Shown: piece after piece, positions 53,062 to 61,438 of the stretch | Layout of the letters: each line of letters starts with the position of its first letter | Position numbering within the stretch: the stretch's first letter is position 1 | Assembly (NCBI RefSeq): GCF_002019705.1 | Contig: NZ_KV917377.1 | Coordinates: 928,565-992,564 of the forward strand | Length of the DNA: 64,000 nucleotides | Origin: Shouchella patagoniensis | GTDB lineage: Bacteria; Bacillota; Bacilli; Bacillales; Bacillaceae_D | Direction: 5' to 3' | The notes under the pieces: model-generated | What the model was told of the DNA's origin: nothing | Seen by the model: the letters and a program-made list of their open reading frames with translations, nothing else | The model's database searches: none | Translations under genes and position numbers: made by a program

Positions 53062-53861
53062 GAAATCACCTCATTACTTAAATAGTCTTTTACTAATACC
53101 GCGTGCAGCTTTCGTTTTGCTGCAACCATACTTCCTTTGTTAAGCATTGATAATTCTTCACCATTAAAGCGAGTTGCAAGACAATTAGCTTCATTTAGAA
53201 GTATAGTGCCCCCAGCGTAATCCCACGGTGATAAATTCAAGCTAATATAAGCATCCATTCGGTCAACCGCTACGTAAGCCATTTCCAGAGCTGCCGAACC
53301 GTATGAACGAGTCCCTCTACACGTTTGTACTAAATTGATTAAAGTCGGTTGGATTGGGCGCTTTTCCACAAGCCAGTTTGCATTTAGTCCTATAATTGCT
53401 TCGTGCAATGGGCGATCTTCTGGGAGATTTACTTTTAAATCATTAACGTAAAGTCCTTTGCCCTTAATAGCATGAAACAATTCACCTTTTATGACATCGT
53501 AAACAAGACCAACTGTCCCTACCCCATCTTCAATAATACCTATGGAAATAGCAAAGTTTTGTTTTTGATGAACAAAATTCATCGTTCCATCAATCGGGTC
53601 CACAATCCATACAGTACCTTGTAACGAAGAGAGTTTATCGGCTACTCCCTCTTCACCTAAAAAATGATGATTTGGATAAGTTGTTGTAATCTTCTCATGT
53701 AAAAACGCTTCAGTTGATTTATCGACATCCGTTACTAAATCATCTGGACCAGATTTTGAATTAATTTCTAGCGGTTGTTGAATGGCCCTTTTTATACGTT
53801 CTCCTGCCTCTATAATCCATAACCTTGCTTGCCTCTCTAGTTCAATCGAAGTTGGTTGCAT
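53058..53861 (-). CDS. Inositol monophosphatase family protein YktC
   Basis: 267 residues with the lithium-sensitive phosphatase motifs: GEEGVAD, WIVDPIDGTMNFVH (metal ligands) and LSPWDYAGGTILLNEA. YktC-like by position. Substrate may be inositol phosphate or another sugar/nucleotide phosphate. ATG 53861 has AAGGAGG 5 bases upstream; the longer frame to 53891 is rejected. Confidence 0.9.
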   Translation of the reverse strand: MQPTSIELERQARLWIIEAGERIKRAIQQPLEINSKSGPDDLVTDVDKSTEAFLHEKITTTYPNHHFLGEEGVADKLSSLQGTVWIVDPIDGTMNFVHQKQNFAISIGIIEDGVGTVGLVYDVIKGELFHAIKGKGLYVNDLKVNLPEDRPLHEAIIGLNANWLVEKRPIQPTLINLVQTCRGTRSYGSAALEMAYVAVDRMDAYISLNLSPWDYAGGTILLNEANCLATRFNGEELSMLNKGSMVAAKRKLHAVLVKDYLSNEVIS

Positions 53862-53947
53862 ACGAGCCTCCTTATGACATTCTAACAACAATAGTATCTC
53901 ATATTCATTTTAGAAAACAAATGGATCCCCTTTCATTCAAAAATAAA

Positions 53948-53970
53948 AAAGCACGAGAATTCGTGCTTTA
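53948..53970 (-). terminator. Terminator of the small 53968 gene
   Basis: 9-bp stem AAAGCACGA / TCGTGCTTT, then TTTTTTATTT on the minus strand, overlapping the stop codon. Confidence 0.85.
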
Positions 53971-54168
53971 TCTATTGAACGTGTTTGTTAAACCCAGCCA
54001 TTCTTGCCGGTATTGAGTTAATAATTCCTTGCTCTTTTTAATCGAAAGTATATCTTCTGCCAGAAGTGCATCGTGTAAAGCCATTAATTCGTAATCAATT
54101 TCAAGACGCAAGACGGATAATCGATTTTCAGACTCATAGGATTGGTGAGAAGTAAGTACTTGTTTCAT
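53968..54168 (-). CDS. Small helical protein (YkzI-like by position)
   Basis: 66 residues, predominantly helical and charged (RLSVLRLEIDYELMALHDAL; SIKKSKELLTQYRQEWLGL), no membrane segment. Located between yktB and yktC homologues, the place of ykzI in B. subtilis; sequence identity to YkzI cannot be judged from here. TAAAGGAG site before ATG. Confidence 0.7.
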   Translation of the reverse strand: MKQVLTSHQSYESENRLSVLRLEIDYELMALHDALLAEDILSIKKSKELLTQYRQEWLGLTNTFNR

Positions 54169-54328
54169 CTGCGACTCTCCTTTACCCGTGCTCTATTCGA
54201 GCCTTATATTTTAATTTTCTGATATTATAACATAATTATAACATATGTCCATAAAAAATCTAGAGCATTCCTGATGATTTGATCTTTTTCAAACAAGAAG
54301 CTATGCTTGTTTGGAAAGGAGCTTTTTA

Positions 54329-54955
54329 ATGGACATAAAAGGGTTTACTCAATCAGATTTTGACACATTTACTATTGACGGGCTTGAACCAAGAATGGAA
54401 GCCATTCGTTCAAATATTCAACCAAAGTTTCAGGTTATAGGTGAAGAACTTAAAGATGAATTAGCAAGCATGCTTGGTACCGAGATGTTTTTACATATTG
54501 CCCAACATGCTAGAAGAACAACAAACCCACCAAATGATACGTGGCTTGCTGTTGCAGGGAACAAACGTGGTTATAAAAAACATCCGCACTTTCAAGTTGG
54601 ATTGTTTGATGATCATTTATTCGTATGGCTTGCTTTTATATATGAGTTACCTGGCAAACAAGACATTGCCCATTTATTTCTAGAAGAAAAACAACAATTG
54701 ATGGAAACAATCCCAAACCATTATGTTGTTTCACTAGATCATACGAAAAAACAAGCTTCTAAAATGAGCGATTTAGATTTAACCGCATCACTTGAACGGT
54801 TTCGTGATGTTAAAAAAGCAGAATGGTTAGTAGGGCAGCATTTTTCTAGGAACAGCACAACCGTCCAAAATGGTCCAGCGTTATTGCAAGAAATTAAGAA
54901 GACTATACAAGAATTGCTTCCTCTATATCAGCTTTCTCAACAAGCTCTGAAATAA
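54329..54955 (+). CDS. yktB: DUF1054 protein YktB
   Basis: 208 residues of the UPF0637/DUF1054 family: FTQSDFDTFTIDGLEPRMEA, HIAQHARRTTNPPNDTW, HPHFQVGLFDDHLFVWLAFI. Structures are known but no function. ATG 54329 follows GGAAAGGAG; the frame to 54311 is without a site. Convergent with yktA. Confidence 0.92.
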   Translation: MDIKGFTQSDFDTFTIDGLEPRMEAIRSNIQPKFQVIGEELKDELASMLGTEMFLHIAQHARRTTNPPNDTWLAVAGNKRGYKKHPHFQVGLFDDHLFVWLAFIYELPGKQDIAHLFLEEKQQLMETIPNHYVVSLDHTKKQASKMSDLDLTASLERFRDVKKAEWLVGQHFSRNSTTVQNGPALLQEIKKTIQELLPLYQLSQQALK

Positions 54956-54981
54956 AAAAGCGCCCCTAGGCGCTTTTTTAT
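54954..54981. terminator. Bidirectional terminator, yktB / yktA
   Basis: AAAAAAGCGCC / GGCGCTTTTTT with CCTA loop. Confidence 0.9.
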
Positions 54982-55241
54982 TTTTTTATCAGCTCATTAT
55001 TTGATGCAGATTGAGCTTGTTTCACAATCTTGTAACATGAACTATTCAGCTGATCATCGACTTCTTTAAAAAGTTGTTTTTCTTCTGCTTTAGACGGTAC
55101 AACACTTTTAAATGCTTTGTATGCTTGACTAAGCTCACCAGCTGATACTCCCCGCTCCTGGACCTCTGCAATTAAGTCAAAAAACTCTGCTACGATAACA
55201 ATTTCTTTTTGGGACCATTCATAATTTATTGGTATATTCAT
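54978..55241 (-). CDS. yktA: UPF0223 protein YktA
   Basis: 87 residues of the small UPF0223 family: INYEWSQKEIVIVAEFFDLI, AYKAFKSVVPSKAEEKQLF. Function unknown. Ends at the shared terminator; divergent from speA, as in B. subtilis. Confidence 0.92.
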   Translation of the reverse strand: MNIPINYEWSQKEIVIVAEFFDLIAEVQERGVSAGELSQAYKAFKSVVPSKAEEKQLFKEVDDQLNSSCYKIVKQAQSASNNELIKK

Positions 55242-55347
55242 ACAACCAATCCTTTCGTTTCATCTATAGGCAAATGCCTTTCGTTTTGCTATACTCATCT
55301 TGTTTGCGTAAATCAAACGCATTTTTTCTAGAAGCGAGGTGGCCTTT

Positions 55348-56826
55348 TTGGGACACGAACAAGATCAAACACCATTATTTACTGGACTTAAAAAATACGC
55401 AAGCAACAAACCAATTCCTTTTCATATTCCAGGGCATAAACGAGGAACAGGAATGGATAGTGATTTCCGCTCTTTTATAGGCGAAGACACTTTATCTATT
55501 GACTTAATTAATATTTCCCCACTCGATGATCTTCATCACCCACACGGGATGATTCACGAAGCACAGAGGCTTGCTGCTGAAGCATTTGGTGCTGATTATA
55601 CCTTTTTTTCTGTCCAAGGTACAAGCGGAGCAATTTTGACAATGATTATGAGTGTGTGCGGACCGGGTGACAAAATTATTGTACCGCGTAATGTTCATAA
55701 ATCAATTATGTCAGCAATCATCTTCTCTGGAGCGCTACCTATCTTTATTCACCCTGAACTTGATCATGAATATGGTATCGCCCACGGTGTAGCAACGGAA
55801 TCTGTTGCAAGAGCAATCAAAGCACACCCTGATGCGAAAGCAGTTTTAGTCATTAATCCCACATATTATGGTTTCACATGCGATTTGAAAGCGATCGTTT
55901 CTCTTGCCCACGAGGCCGGGATACCCGTTCTAGTTGATGAGGCGCATGGTGTCCACATTCATTTTAATGATCGTTTACCACTTAGCGCAATGCAAGCTGG
56001 GGCAGATATGGCAGCAACTAGTGTGCATAAACTAGGTGGGTCGTTAACTCAAAGTTCGGTATTAAATATAAGATCTGGCCTTGTATCAGTTGAACATACC
56101 GCTTCCATTATGAGCATGTTAACGACAACGTCCACTTCCTATATTTTGCTTGCATCTTTGGATGCAGCAAGAAAACATCTAGCCACTCAAGGAGAGGCGC
56201 GCTTAGATGAGACAATTGAATTAGCTCAGTGGGCTAGAAGGGCTATAAATGAAATCACTGGACTCACTTGCATAGGTACAGAGATGCTGCAATCATCCGC
56301 AACCTTTGCTCATGATCCTACTAAATTGTTTATTTCATTAAAAGGCCTAACGATTTCTGGATATGAAGCAGAAGTTTGGCTAAGAGAAACGTACCGAATC
56401 GAAGTAGAGCTATCGGATTTGTATAATATATTGTGTATTGTCACTATAGGAGATACGCAAGAAAAACTGACTATTTTATTGAAAGCTCTAGCTGAACTAT
56501 CAGCTACGTTTCGAAGAAAGTTTGATTTAACAAACACACACTTTGTCCATGTGCCGGATATCCCTACTCTTGCTCTCTCGCCACGAGAAGCTTTTTATTC
56601 ACAAACTGAAATAGTCCCCTTTGAAGAGTCAGCTGGTCGCATTATAGCAGAATTTATTATGGTTTATCCTCCTGGGATTCCTATCCTTGGACCTGGCGAA
56701 TTAATTACTACTGAGAATTTAGCATATGTTCAAGAAAATGTAGATGCAGGACTGCCAGTGCAAGGACCAGAAGATGCAACCCTCGCAACGTTAAAAGTAA
56801 TTAAAGAACAACATGCGATAAAATAA
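55348..56826 (+). CDS. speA: Arginine decarboxylase (aminotransferase-fold type)
   Basis: 492-residue PLP enzyme of the Orn/Lys/Arg decarboxylase class. Starts near TPLFTGLKKYASNKPIPFHI; PLP lysine in TSVHKLGGSLTQSS; FSVQGTSGAI and VDEAHGVHIHF are cofactor-binding. SpeA makes agmatine, the first step of spermidine synthesis in Bacillus. TTG 55348 (5 bases after GAGGTGG) is preferred; GTG 55339 is an alternative. The neighbouring SR1 RNA gene supports SpeA rather than YaaO. Confidence 0.9.
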   Translation: MGHEQDQTPLFTGLKKYASNKPIPFHIPGHKRGTGMDSDFRSFIGEDTLSIDLINISPLDDLHHPHGMIHEAQRLAAEAFGADYTFFSVQGTSGAILTMIMSVCGPGDKIIVPRNVHKSIMSAIIFSGALPIFIHPELDHEYGIAHGVATESVARAIKAHPDAKAVLVINPTYYGFTCDLKAIVSLAHEAGIPVLVDEAHGVHIHFNDRLPLSAMQAGADMAATSVHKLGGSLTQSSVLNIRSGLVSVEHTASIMSMLTTTSTSYILLASLDAARKHLATQGEARLDETIELAQWARRAINEITGLTCIGTEMLQSSATFAHDPTKLFISLKGLTISGYEAEVWLRETYRIEVELSDLYNILCIVTIGDTQEKLTILLKALAELSATFRRKFDLTNTHFVHVPDIPTLALSPREAFYSQTEIVPFEESAGRIIAEFIMVYPPGIPILGPGELITTENLAYVQENVDAGLPVQGPEDATLATLKVIKEQHAIK

Positions 56827-56846
56827 GTAAAGTTGCTAATTCAAAA

Positions 56847-56880
56847 AAATGCCTCAGAGCTAAAAAGCTCTGAGGCATTT
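56847..56880. terminator. Bidirectional terminator, speA / SR1
   Basis: 15-bp perfect stem (56847-56861 with 56866-56880, loop AAAA), T-runs on the minus side; ends speA from one side and the SR1-type RNA from the other. Confidence 0.93.
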
Positions 56881-56947
56881 GGTTTAAGGTCTCTAGCGAC
56901 ACCGGTTTATGAAATGACTTTTACAATTATTTTTACAAAAGGGACGA

Positions 56948-57085
56948 CTATTTTTCTTTTACAACCTGGTTCACGTTCTTTGATTCACAATGCGTACAGT
57001 TTGATACACTATAGAGGCGGCTGACCTTTTCCCCCTCAAAATGCCCGAGCGTTTGACTACATACTTGACAAATAATTGTTCCCAT
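56948..57085 (-). CDS. SR1P family GapA-binding peptide
   Basis: 45 codons, ATG 57085 with GGAGGAGG 8 bases upstream, TAG stop. Begins MGTIICQVCSQTLGHFEGEK, then NCTHCES: two CxxC pairs (residues 6-9 and 30-33) suited to zinc. The opening MGTI-C-x2-C and EGEKV match SR1P, the B. subtilis peptide that binds glyceraldehyde-3-phosphate dehydrogenase GapA and modulates RNase J1. A few residues longer than B. subtilis SR1P (39). Confidence 0.85.
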   Translation of the reverse strand: MGTIICQVCSQTLGHFEGEKVSRLYSVSNCTHCESKNVNQVVKEK

Positions 57086-57105
57086 ATGTTATCCTCCTCC
57101 AATTA

Positions 57106-57119
57106 TGAAATCGCTTACA
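57106..57119 (-). promoter_or_regulatory. CcpA cre site in the SR1 leader
   Basis: Minus-strand TGTAAGCGATTTCA fits the cre consensus TGWAANCGNTNWCA at every position. It lies about +7 to +20 from the predicted transcription start, where CcpA would act as a block; glucose repression is expected. Confidence 0.8.
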
Positions 57120-57131
57120 TCTTTATATACT

Positions 57132-57160
57132 ATAATAGTATGACTCATTTAATTCGTCAA
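57132..57160 (-). promoter_or_regulatory. Sigma-A promoter of the SR1-type RNA
   Basis: Minus-strand TTGACG (57155-57160), 17 bases, TATTAT (57132-57137). Start of transcription near 57125. Confidence 0.85.
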
Positions 57161-57179
57161 CCCTTTATAGCATGTCACA
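57137..57179 (-). promoter_or_regulatory. Two CcpN-like operator boxes at the SR1 promoter
   Basis: TGTGACATGCT (57169-57179) just upstream of the -35 and TGAGTCATACT (57137-57147) in the spacer reaching the -10 each match the CcpN consensus TRTGHYATAYW at 10 of 11 positions. CcpN represses SR1, gapB and pckA under glycolytic conditions in B. subtilis. Confidence 0.7.
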
Positions 57180-57189
57180 TTTATAAAAA

Positions 57190-57220
57190 AACAAGCAAGC
57201 ATATTTACGCTTGCTTGTTC
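57190..57220 (-). terminator. Terminator after the deacetylase gene
   Basis: 11-bp stem AACAAGCAAGC / GCTTGCTTGTT, followed on the minus strand by TTTTTTT. Confidence 0.9.
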
Positions 57221-57222
57221 CC

Positions 57223-58056
57223 TCATTTTAATTGATCCGGATCCACAAGATCATAACCTTTATCTCTTAAACCATTAACAATATCTTCAAGCGCATCAGC
57301 TGACCATTCCCGGTCATGCATAAGAAGATTGCCCCCATCTCCGAGAAGCTCCGTATTAACCATGATATCAGCGATTGCGTCTTTTTCCATATAATCAGTT
57401 TCCCAATCATAGCCATACGTCCAGTTCATATTTGTCATGCCTTCATCTTCGACTATACTACGTGAGTAGTCAGTGTTAATGCCGTGTGGCGCTCTAAAAA
57501 ATCTAGGTCGTTCGCCAATAATTTCTTCAATCATATCATTTAATTCAATGATTTCTTCTCTTTGTTTCTCTTCAGTAGCCTCCCTCAAATTCTGATGCGT
57601 TTTCGTGTGATTTCCAATTTCAAAACCCATTTCATGAATTTCTCTTAATTCTTCTGCCTTTTCTTCAGTATCTATGAAATGGCCATTAACGAAAAAAATT
57701 GCTGGGGCATCAAGCTCTTTTAATGTTTTTGCCATTTCCACTCCATGGTCATGGGGTGCATCATCTATTGTTAAAAGAACAACTTCTGGATCAGCATCTG
57801 TACCTTCAATAGGTTGTACAGTCCAAAGATCAGAGTTGATTTCATAAACAATCTCCGCGGAATCTTCCGCTGTCTCCTCTTCATTCATGTCAGTATTATC
57901 TTCTTCACTATTTTCATCTTCCGCTGTTTCCTCTGTATTCTCTGTTTCTTCATTTTCATTTTGATCATCTGTACTGCTTTCTACATCGTTTCCTTGCCCA
58001 CCACAGGCTGTCAATGCAAATAAACTAGCAGCAGATATTATTAACCATTTTTTCAT
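57223..58056 (-). CDS. Polysaccharide deacetylase family lipoprotein
   Basis: 277 residues: signal peptide with lipobox LTAC, a very acidic linker of about 60 residues rich in D, E, N and T, then a NodB homology domain. Motif 1 is VVLLTIDDAPHDHG (catalytic and metal Asp pair, but TIDDAP instead of TFDDGP); motif 2 is GNHTKTHQNL (metal HxxxH); motif 3 is RFFRAPHG. Probably an outer-surface peptidoglycan or chitooligosaccharide deacetylase. ATG 58056 follows AAGGGG; the longer frame lacks a site. Confidence 0.9.
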   Translation of the reverse strand: MKKWLIISAASLFALTACGGQGNDVESSTDDQNENEETENTEETAEDENSEEDNTDMNEEETAEDSAEIVYEINSDLWTVQPIEGTDADPEVVLLTIDDAPHDHGVEMAKTLKELDAPAIFFVNGHFIDTEEKAEELREIHEMGFEIGNHTKTHQNLREATEEKQREEIIELNDMIEEIIGERPRFFRAPHGINTDYSRSIVEDEGMTNMNWTYGYDWETDYMEKDAIADIMVNTELLGDGGNLLMHDREWSADALEDIVNGLRDKGYDLVDPDQLK

Positions 58057-58310
58057 ACGTAAACCCCTTCCTTTACCTCTATCAATGTAACATTTTCTTC
58101 CTATTTTCGACAATGCTACTCATTTAATTTACATATTTTCTTGAGCAAAGCGATTGACGTATAGTTTCAAAAAAGTGAAACAAACTATCTGAGACACGTT
58201 TAAAGTTATTGACGGCAATCTATCTTATGTGACATCCCTATACAATTTTTGATTTATCTTATAGAGCTTGTAGTGCTACTGAAACTAATTAGAAAGGTTG
58301 AGACAGCTAA
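58057..58310. other. Divergent intergenic region before the BCCT gene
   Basis: No ORF. Contains GTTTCAAAAAAGTGAAAC (58163-58180), a perfect six-base inverted repeat with a six-base A-rich centre, a plausible operator. TTGACG (58151-58156 and 58210-58215) lacks well-spaced -10 boxes; the BCCT promoter is not assigned. Confidence 0.5.
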
Positions 58311-59951
58311 ATGAAAAAGACAACTTCAGTATTTTATATCTCTGTAGTTGTTGCTGCCGCTTTTATTTTTTGGGGTGTCTTATTCCCAGTAAATATGTTA
58401 GCAATAACAGAGCAAATTCAAGGATTCATCTCTACAGAATTAGGCTGGTTTTACTTATTATCAGCCACATTCTATGTAAGTGTTGGTTTCTACTTAATCG
58501 TGAGTCCTTATGGAAGCATTCGCTTAGGAAAGCCTGAAGAACAACCAACATATAACTACGTAACCTGGTTCGCGTTCTTATTTACAGCTGGAATGGGCAT
58601 TGGGCTAGTCTTTTGGGGAGCAGCAGAACCATTATCTCATTTTTTCACTCCTCCAAATGCTGCTCCAGCAACTCAACAAGCCGCAGCAGAAGCGATGCGC
58701 TATTCCATTTTTCATTGGGGAATTCATCCATGGGCCATTTATGCGGTTGTTGCATTAACCTTAGCTTATTTCCAATACAGAAAGGATGAACCAGCTCTAT
58801 TTAGCTCTACCTTCCGACCTTTAATAGGAAATCGGGTCAATGGTCCAATTGGAAAAATAATTGACGTTTTTGTTGTTTTTGCGACAATATTTGGTACAGC
58901 GACATCACTTGGCTTTGGAGCAGCACAAATTACCGCCGGTTTGCTCCATCTTTTCCCTTCCCTTGGTGTATTAAGCGATAATTTGTTTCAAATCATCGTT
59001 ATTTTTATTGTAATCATTTTATTTTCGATTTCAGCTATATCTGGAATAGACAAAGGGATTCGAATTTTGAGCAATTTAAATGTACAACTTGCGGTTATTT
59101 TAATGGCTTTTATTTTATTACTAGGTCCAACAAGTTACATCATGGGAGTATTCACTCAAGGAATTGGAAGCTATGCTCAGAACTTTTTCGGAATGAGCTT
59201 TAGTATGGACGTTTACAATCCAGAAACCTCTTGGGTACAAGATTGGACGTTATTTTATTGGGCGTGGTGGATTTCTTGGTCTCCATTTGTCGGAGCTTTT
59301 ATCGCGCGCGTGTCGAGAGGGCGTACAATTCGAGAGTTTGTCATTGGGGTTATTGCATTACCTTCATTGTTTGGAGCATTCTGGTTTAGTGTTTTTGGAG
59401 GTTCAAGCATCTTTTTCGAAAGCGAAACAGGTGGTCTTTATGCTCAAATGGAAGCTGGTGGTACAGAAATGGCCTTGTTCGCTTTACTTCAACAATTCCC
59501 ATTAACTTTTTTTGTTTCTCTTGTCACCATTGTATTAATTGCTTCTTTCTTTATCACATCAGTTCACTCTGCAACTGTCGTCTTAGGAATGCAAACAACA
59601 GGTGGCATGCTTAATCCTCCAAATTCTGTTAAGTTAGTTTGGGGAATTATCATTGCGGCAACTGCAGGTGTCCTACTCGTAACAAGTGAACAAGGACTTG
59701 ATGCTTTACAGACAGCTTCCATTATTGGCGCTTTCCCTTTTGCTATCATTATTATTTTAATGATTATTTCTTTATTTAAAGGATTACAAAGCGAAAAAGC
59801 AACTTTAACGATTAATCGAGAACGAATTCGACAGGAACGTCTTGCTTTACGTAATGATAGAGAACGAGTAAGACGTGAACAACAACTATTAAAAAAAGAG
59901 AGAAACAAACTTCGAAATACCAATGATCATAACGATAAAACGAAAGAATAA
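58311..59951 (+). CDS. BCCT family betaine/choline/carnitine transporter
   Basis: 546 residues with twelve membrane segments. Family signatures: TAGMGIGLVFWGAAEPLSHF (glycine-rich TM3 and unwound segment) and WAWWISWSPFVGAFIARVSR (aromatic box in TM8), then GRTIREFVIGV. Similar to OpuD/BetL, Na+-coupled importers of compatible solutes. A highly charged C-terminal tail (about residues 490-546, R/E-rich coiled coil) may sense osmotic state, as in BetP. ATG 58311 is 12 bases from AAAGG, a long spacing. Confidence 0.93.
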   Translation: MKKTTSVFYISVVVAAAFIFWGVLFPVNMLAITEQIQGFISTELGWFYLLSATFYVSVGFYLIVSPYGSIRLGKPEEQPTYNYVTWFAFLFTAGMGIGLVFWGAAEPLSHFFTPPNAAPATQQAAAEAMRYSIFHWGIHPWAIYAVVALTLAYFQYRKDEPALFSSTFRPLIGNRVNGPIGKIIDVFVVFATIFGTATSLGFGAAQITAGLLHLFPSLGVLSDNLFQIIVIFIVIILFSISAISGIDKGIRILSNLNVQLAVILMAFILLLGPTSYIMGVFTQGIGSYAQNFFGMSFSMDVYNPETSWVQDWTLFYWAWWISWSPFVGAFIARVSRGRTIREFVIGVIALPSLFGAFWFSVFGGSSIFFESETGGLYAQMEAGGTEMALFALLQQFPLTFFVSLVTIVLIASFFITSVHSATVVLGMQTTGGMLNPPNSVKLVWGIIIAATAGVLLVTSEQGLDALQTASIIGAFPFAIIIILMIISLFKGLQSEKATLTINRERIRQERLALRNDRERVRREQQLLKKERNKLRNTNDHNDKTKE

Positions 59952-59953
59952 GC

Positions 59954-59992
59954 AAAACAGCAGACTTAACTATTTAAGTCTGCTGTTTTTTA
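59954..59992 (+). terminator. Terminator after the BCCT gene
   Basis: 15-bp stem AAAACAGCAGACTTA / TAAGTCTGCTGTTTT then T-run. Confidence 0.93.
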
Positions 59993-60097
59993 GGGGAATG
60001 AAGCAAACAGAATGTTTTCCACTTCTCCTCAAAGGGTAAACATATTTTAACAAATCATCAATTACTTTGGAATCTTACTCGAGAGAGGGGTAGCAAA

Positions 60098-60485
60098 GTG
60101 CGTAAATTCACCAGCTTTCTTATTATTTTTATCGTATTTTTTCTACTGCAAGGCTGTGTTGGACTCTCCTCTTTTCTTTCTTCTCCTAATAAACTTCACT
60201 CCGATGGTCAAAATGATATTGTGACATTGATTTTTTTCTGACCCTGGCAAACTCCCCTATGAAGGTTCTTCTTACGATGCTTTATTGTCTTTACAGTCGA
60301 ACATTGGCAATGACGTAACGGAATTAATAGTTTGTGAATCAAGTGAACGCAGAATAGTCAATTATTATAAAGTTGAAGAATTCCCAACAATGCTTGTGTA
60401 TGTTGGAGATGATGAAAAAATTAGGGTTTCTGGCAAACAATCGCAACAACATATTTCAAATCAATTAAATAGTCTTTTTTATTAA
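60098..60485 (+). pseudogene. Thioredoxin-like lipoprotein with a frameshift at a T7 run
   Basis: GTG 60098 (GAGGGG 7 bases upstream) opens a signal peptide with lipobox LLQGC. The frame stops after DIVTLIFF at 60238-60240. Removing one T from the seven at 60231-60237 restores a frame to TAA 60485 that continues with SDPGKLPYEGSS and ends in YYKVEEFPTMLVYVGDDEKI, a thioredoxin-like C-terminal half (cis-proline FPT). Either a disabled gene, a phase-variable or slippage-read gene, or a sequencing error. Confidence 0.7.
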
Positions 60486-60489
60486 AAAA

Positions 60490-60511
60490 AGCAAAATCAA
60501 TTGATTTTGCT
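60490..60511 (-). terminator. Terminator after oppC
   Basis: 11-bp palindromic stem AGCAAAATCAA / TTGATTTTGCT followed on the minus strand by TTTTTT, just after the oppC stop. Confidence 0.8.
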
Positions 60512-60515
60512 TCAT

Positions 60516-61427
60516 TCATGCTTTCGAATCAAAAGCATCTCTTAAACCATCACCAATAAAGTTTATTGCAAGAACGGTGAGCAAAATGCATAACCCCGGT
60601 GGCAACCAAGCTTCCGGATTGTTCCGAAGCAATCTCACACTTTGTGCTTCTGTAAGCATATTCCCCCAAGTAGGGGTCGGCTGTGGAACACCAAATCCAA
60701 TAAAACTTAATGCTGACTCCGCAACAATCATCGTCGCCATAATAATTGTCGCGTTTACAATAATTGGACCGATAGCATTAGGGAGAAAATGCTTTCGAAT
60801 AATTCTCGCATCAGAACAACCAATGCTACGTGCACTTAAAACATATTCTTTCTCGCGGATTGATAGAAATGCCCCTCGTAAAATCCGGCAAACTTGTGGC
60901 CAAGAGGTAATCGCAATGACCATAATAAATATCGGGATCGTTGTTCGTTCAAGAATTGCAACAATCGTCATAAACAACAAGATAAATGGAAAAATTAATA
61001 CAATATCTGTAACACGCATAATGAGGGAATCAACTTTTCCTCCATAATAGCCAGCTACCGAGCCCAGCGTTCCTCCGATTAGAACGGTAAACAGCATTGC
61101 AAAAAAGCCAACAGTCAGTGAAATTCGTGCTCCGTAAACGAGTCGAGAAAAATTATCTCGGCCTGACCCATCCGTTCCGAGCCAATTATCACCATCTGCT
61201 CTCGCTTCAATTTTTGAAAGTTGTGAAGCAGTTGGGTCATGGGTCGCAATTACATCAGCAAAAATTGCCACAAGAATCATAAATGATAAAAAGACAATCC
61301 CAACTAAAGCCAATTTATTCTTGCTGAATCGACGGAAAGCAAGTCTCGTAGGACTAAGGCTTTTTTCTTCATTCAACTCGGGCTTTAGAGGAGTAATATC
61401 TGGTGTTTCATTTAACCTCGGTTCCAT
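60516..61427 (-). CDS. Peptide ABC transporter permease (OppC/AppC type)
   Basis: 303 residues: cytoplasmic N-terminus, OppC N-terminal helix (LALVGIVFLSFMILVAIFAD), periplasm-facing segment, and a five-helix BPD_transp_1 domain. The ATPase-coupling loop is EYVLSARSIGCSDARIIRKHF. ATG 61427 follows GAGGTG. Last gene of the unit; no ATPase genes follow, and a terminator lies directly after. Confidence 0.93.
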   Translation of the reverse strand: MEPRLNETPDITPLKPELNEEKSLSPTRLAFRRFSKNKLALVGIVFLSFMILVAIFADVIATHDPTASQLSKIEARADGDNWLGTDGSGRDNFSRLVYGARISLTVGFFAMLFTVLIGGTLGSVAGYYGGKVDSLIMRVTDIVLIFPFILLFMTIVAILERTTIPIFIMVIAITSWPQVCRILRGAFLSIREKEYVLSARSIGCSDARIIRKHFLPNAIGPIIVNATIIMATMIVAESALSFIGFGVPQPTPTWGNMLTEAQSVRLLRNNPEAWLPPGLCILLTVLAINFIGDGLRDAFDSKA

Positions 61428-61438
61428 TCTTATTCACC

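Larger units (their letters stand above)
56843..57125 (-). ncRNA. SR1-type dual-function regulatory RNA
   Basis: A transcript from the promoter at 57132-57160 to the terminator at 56847-56880 would be about 280 bases. It contains a peptide gene of the SR1P family near its 5' end and about 100 untranslated bases before the terminator. In B. subtilis SR1 (about 205 bases), next to speA, base-pairs with ahrC mRNA and encodes SR1P. Location, regulation signals and peptide all agree; pairing targets were not tested. Confidence 0.82.

Noticed and set aside
56833-57024. 63-codon plus-strand ORF after speA
   Set aside because: It reads through the terminator and is antisense to SR1P, which has a strong ribosome site and family match.
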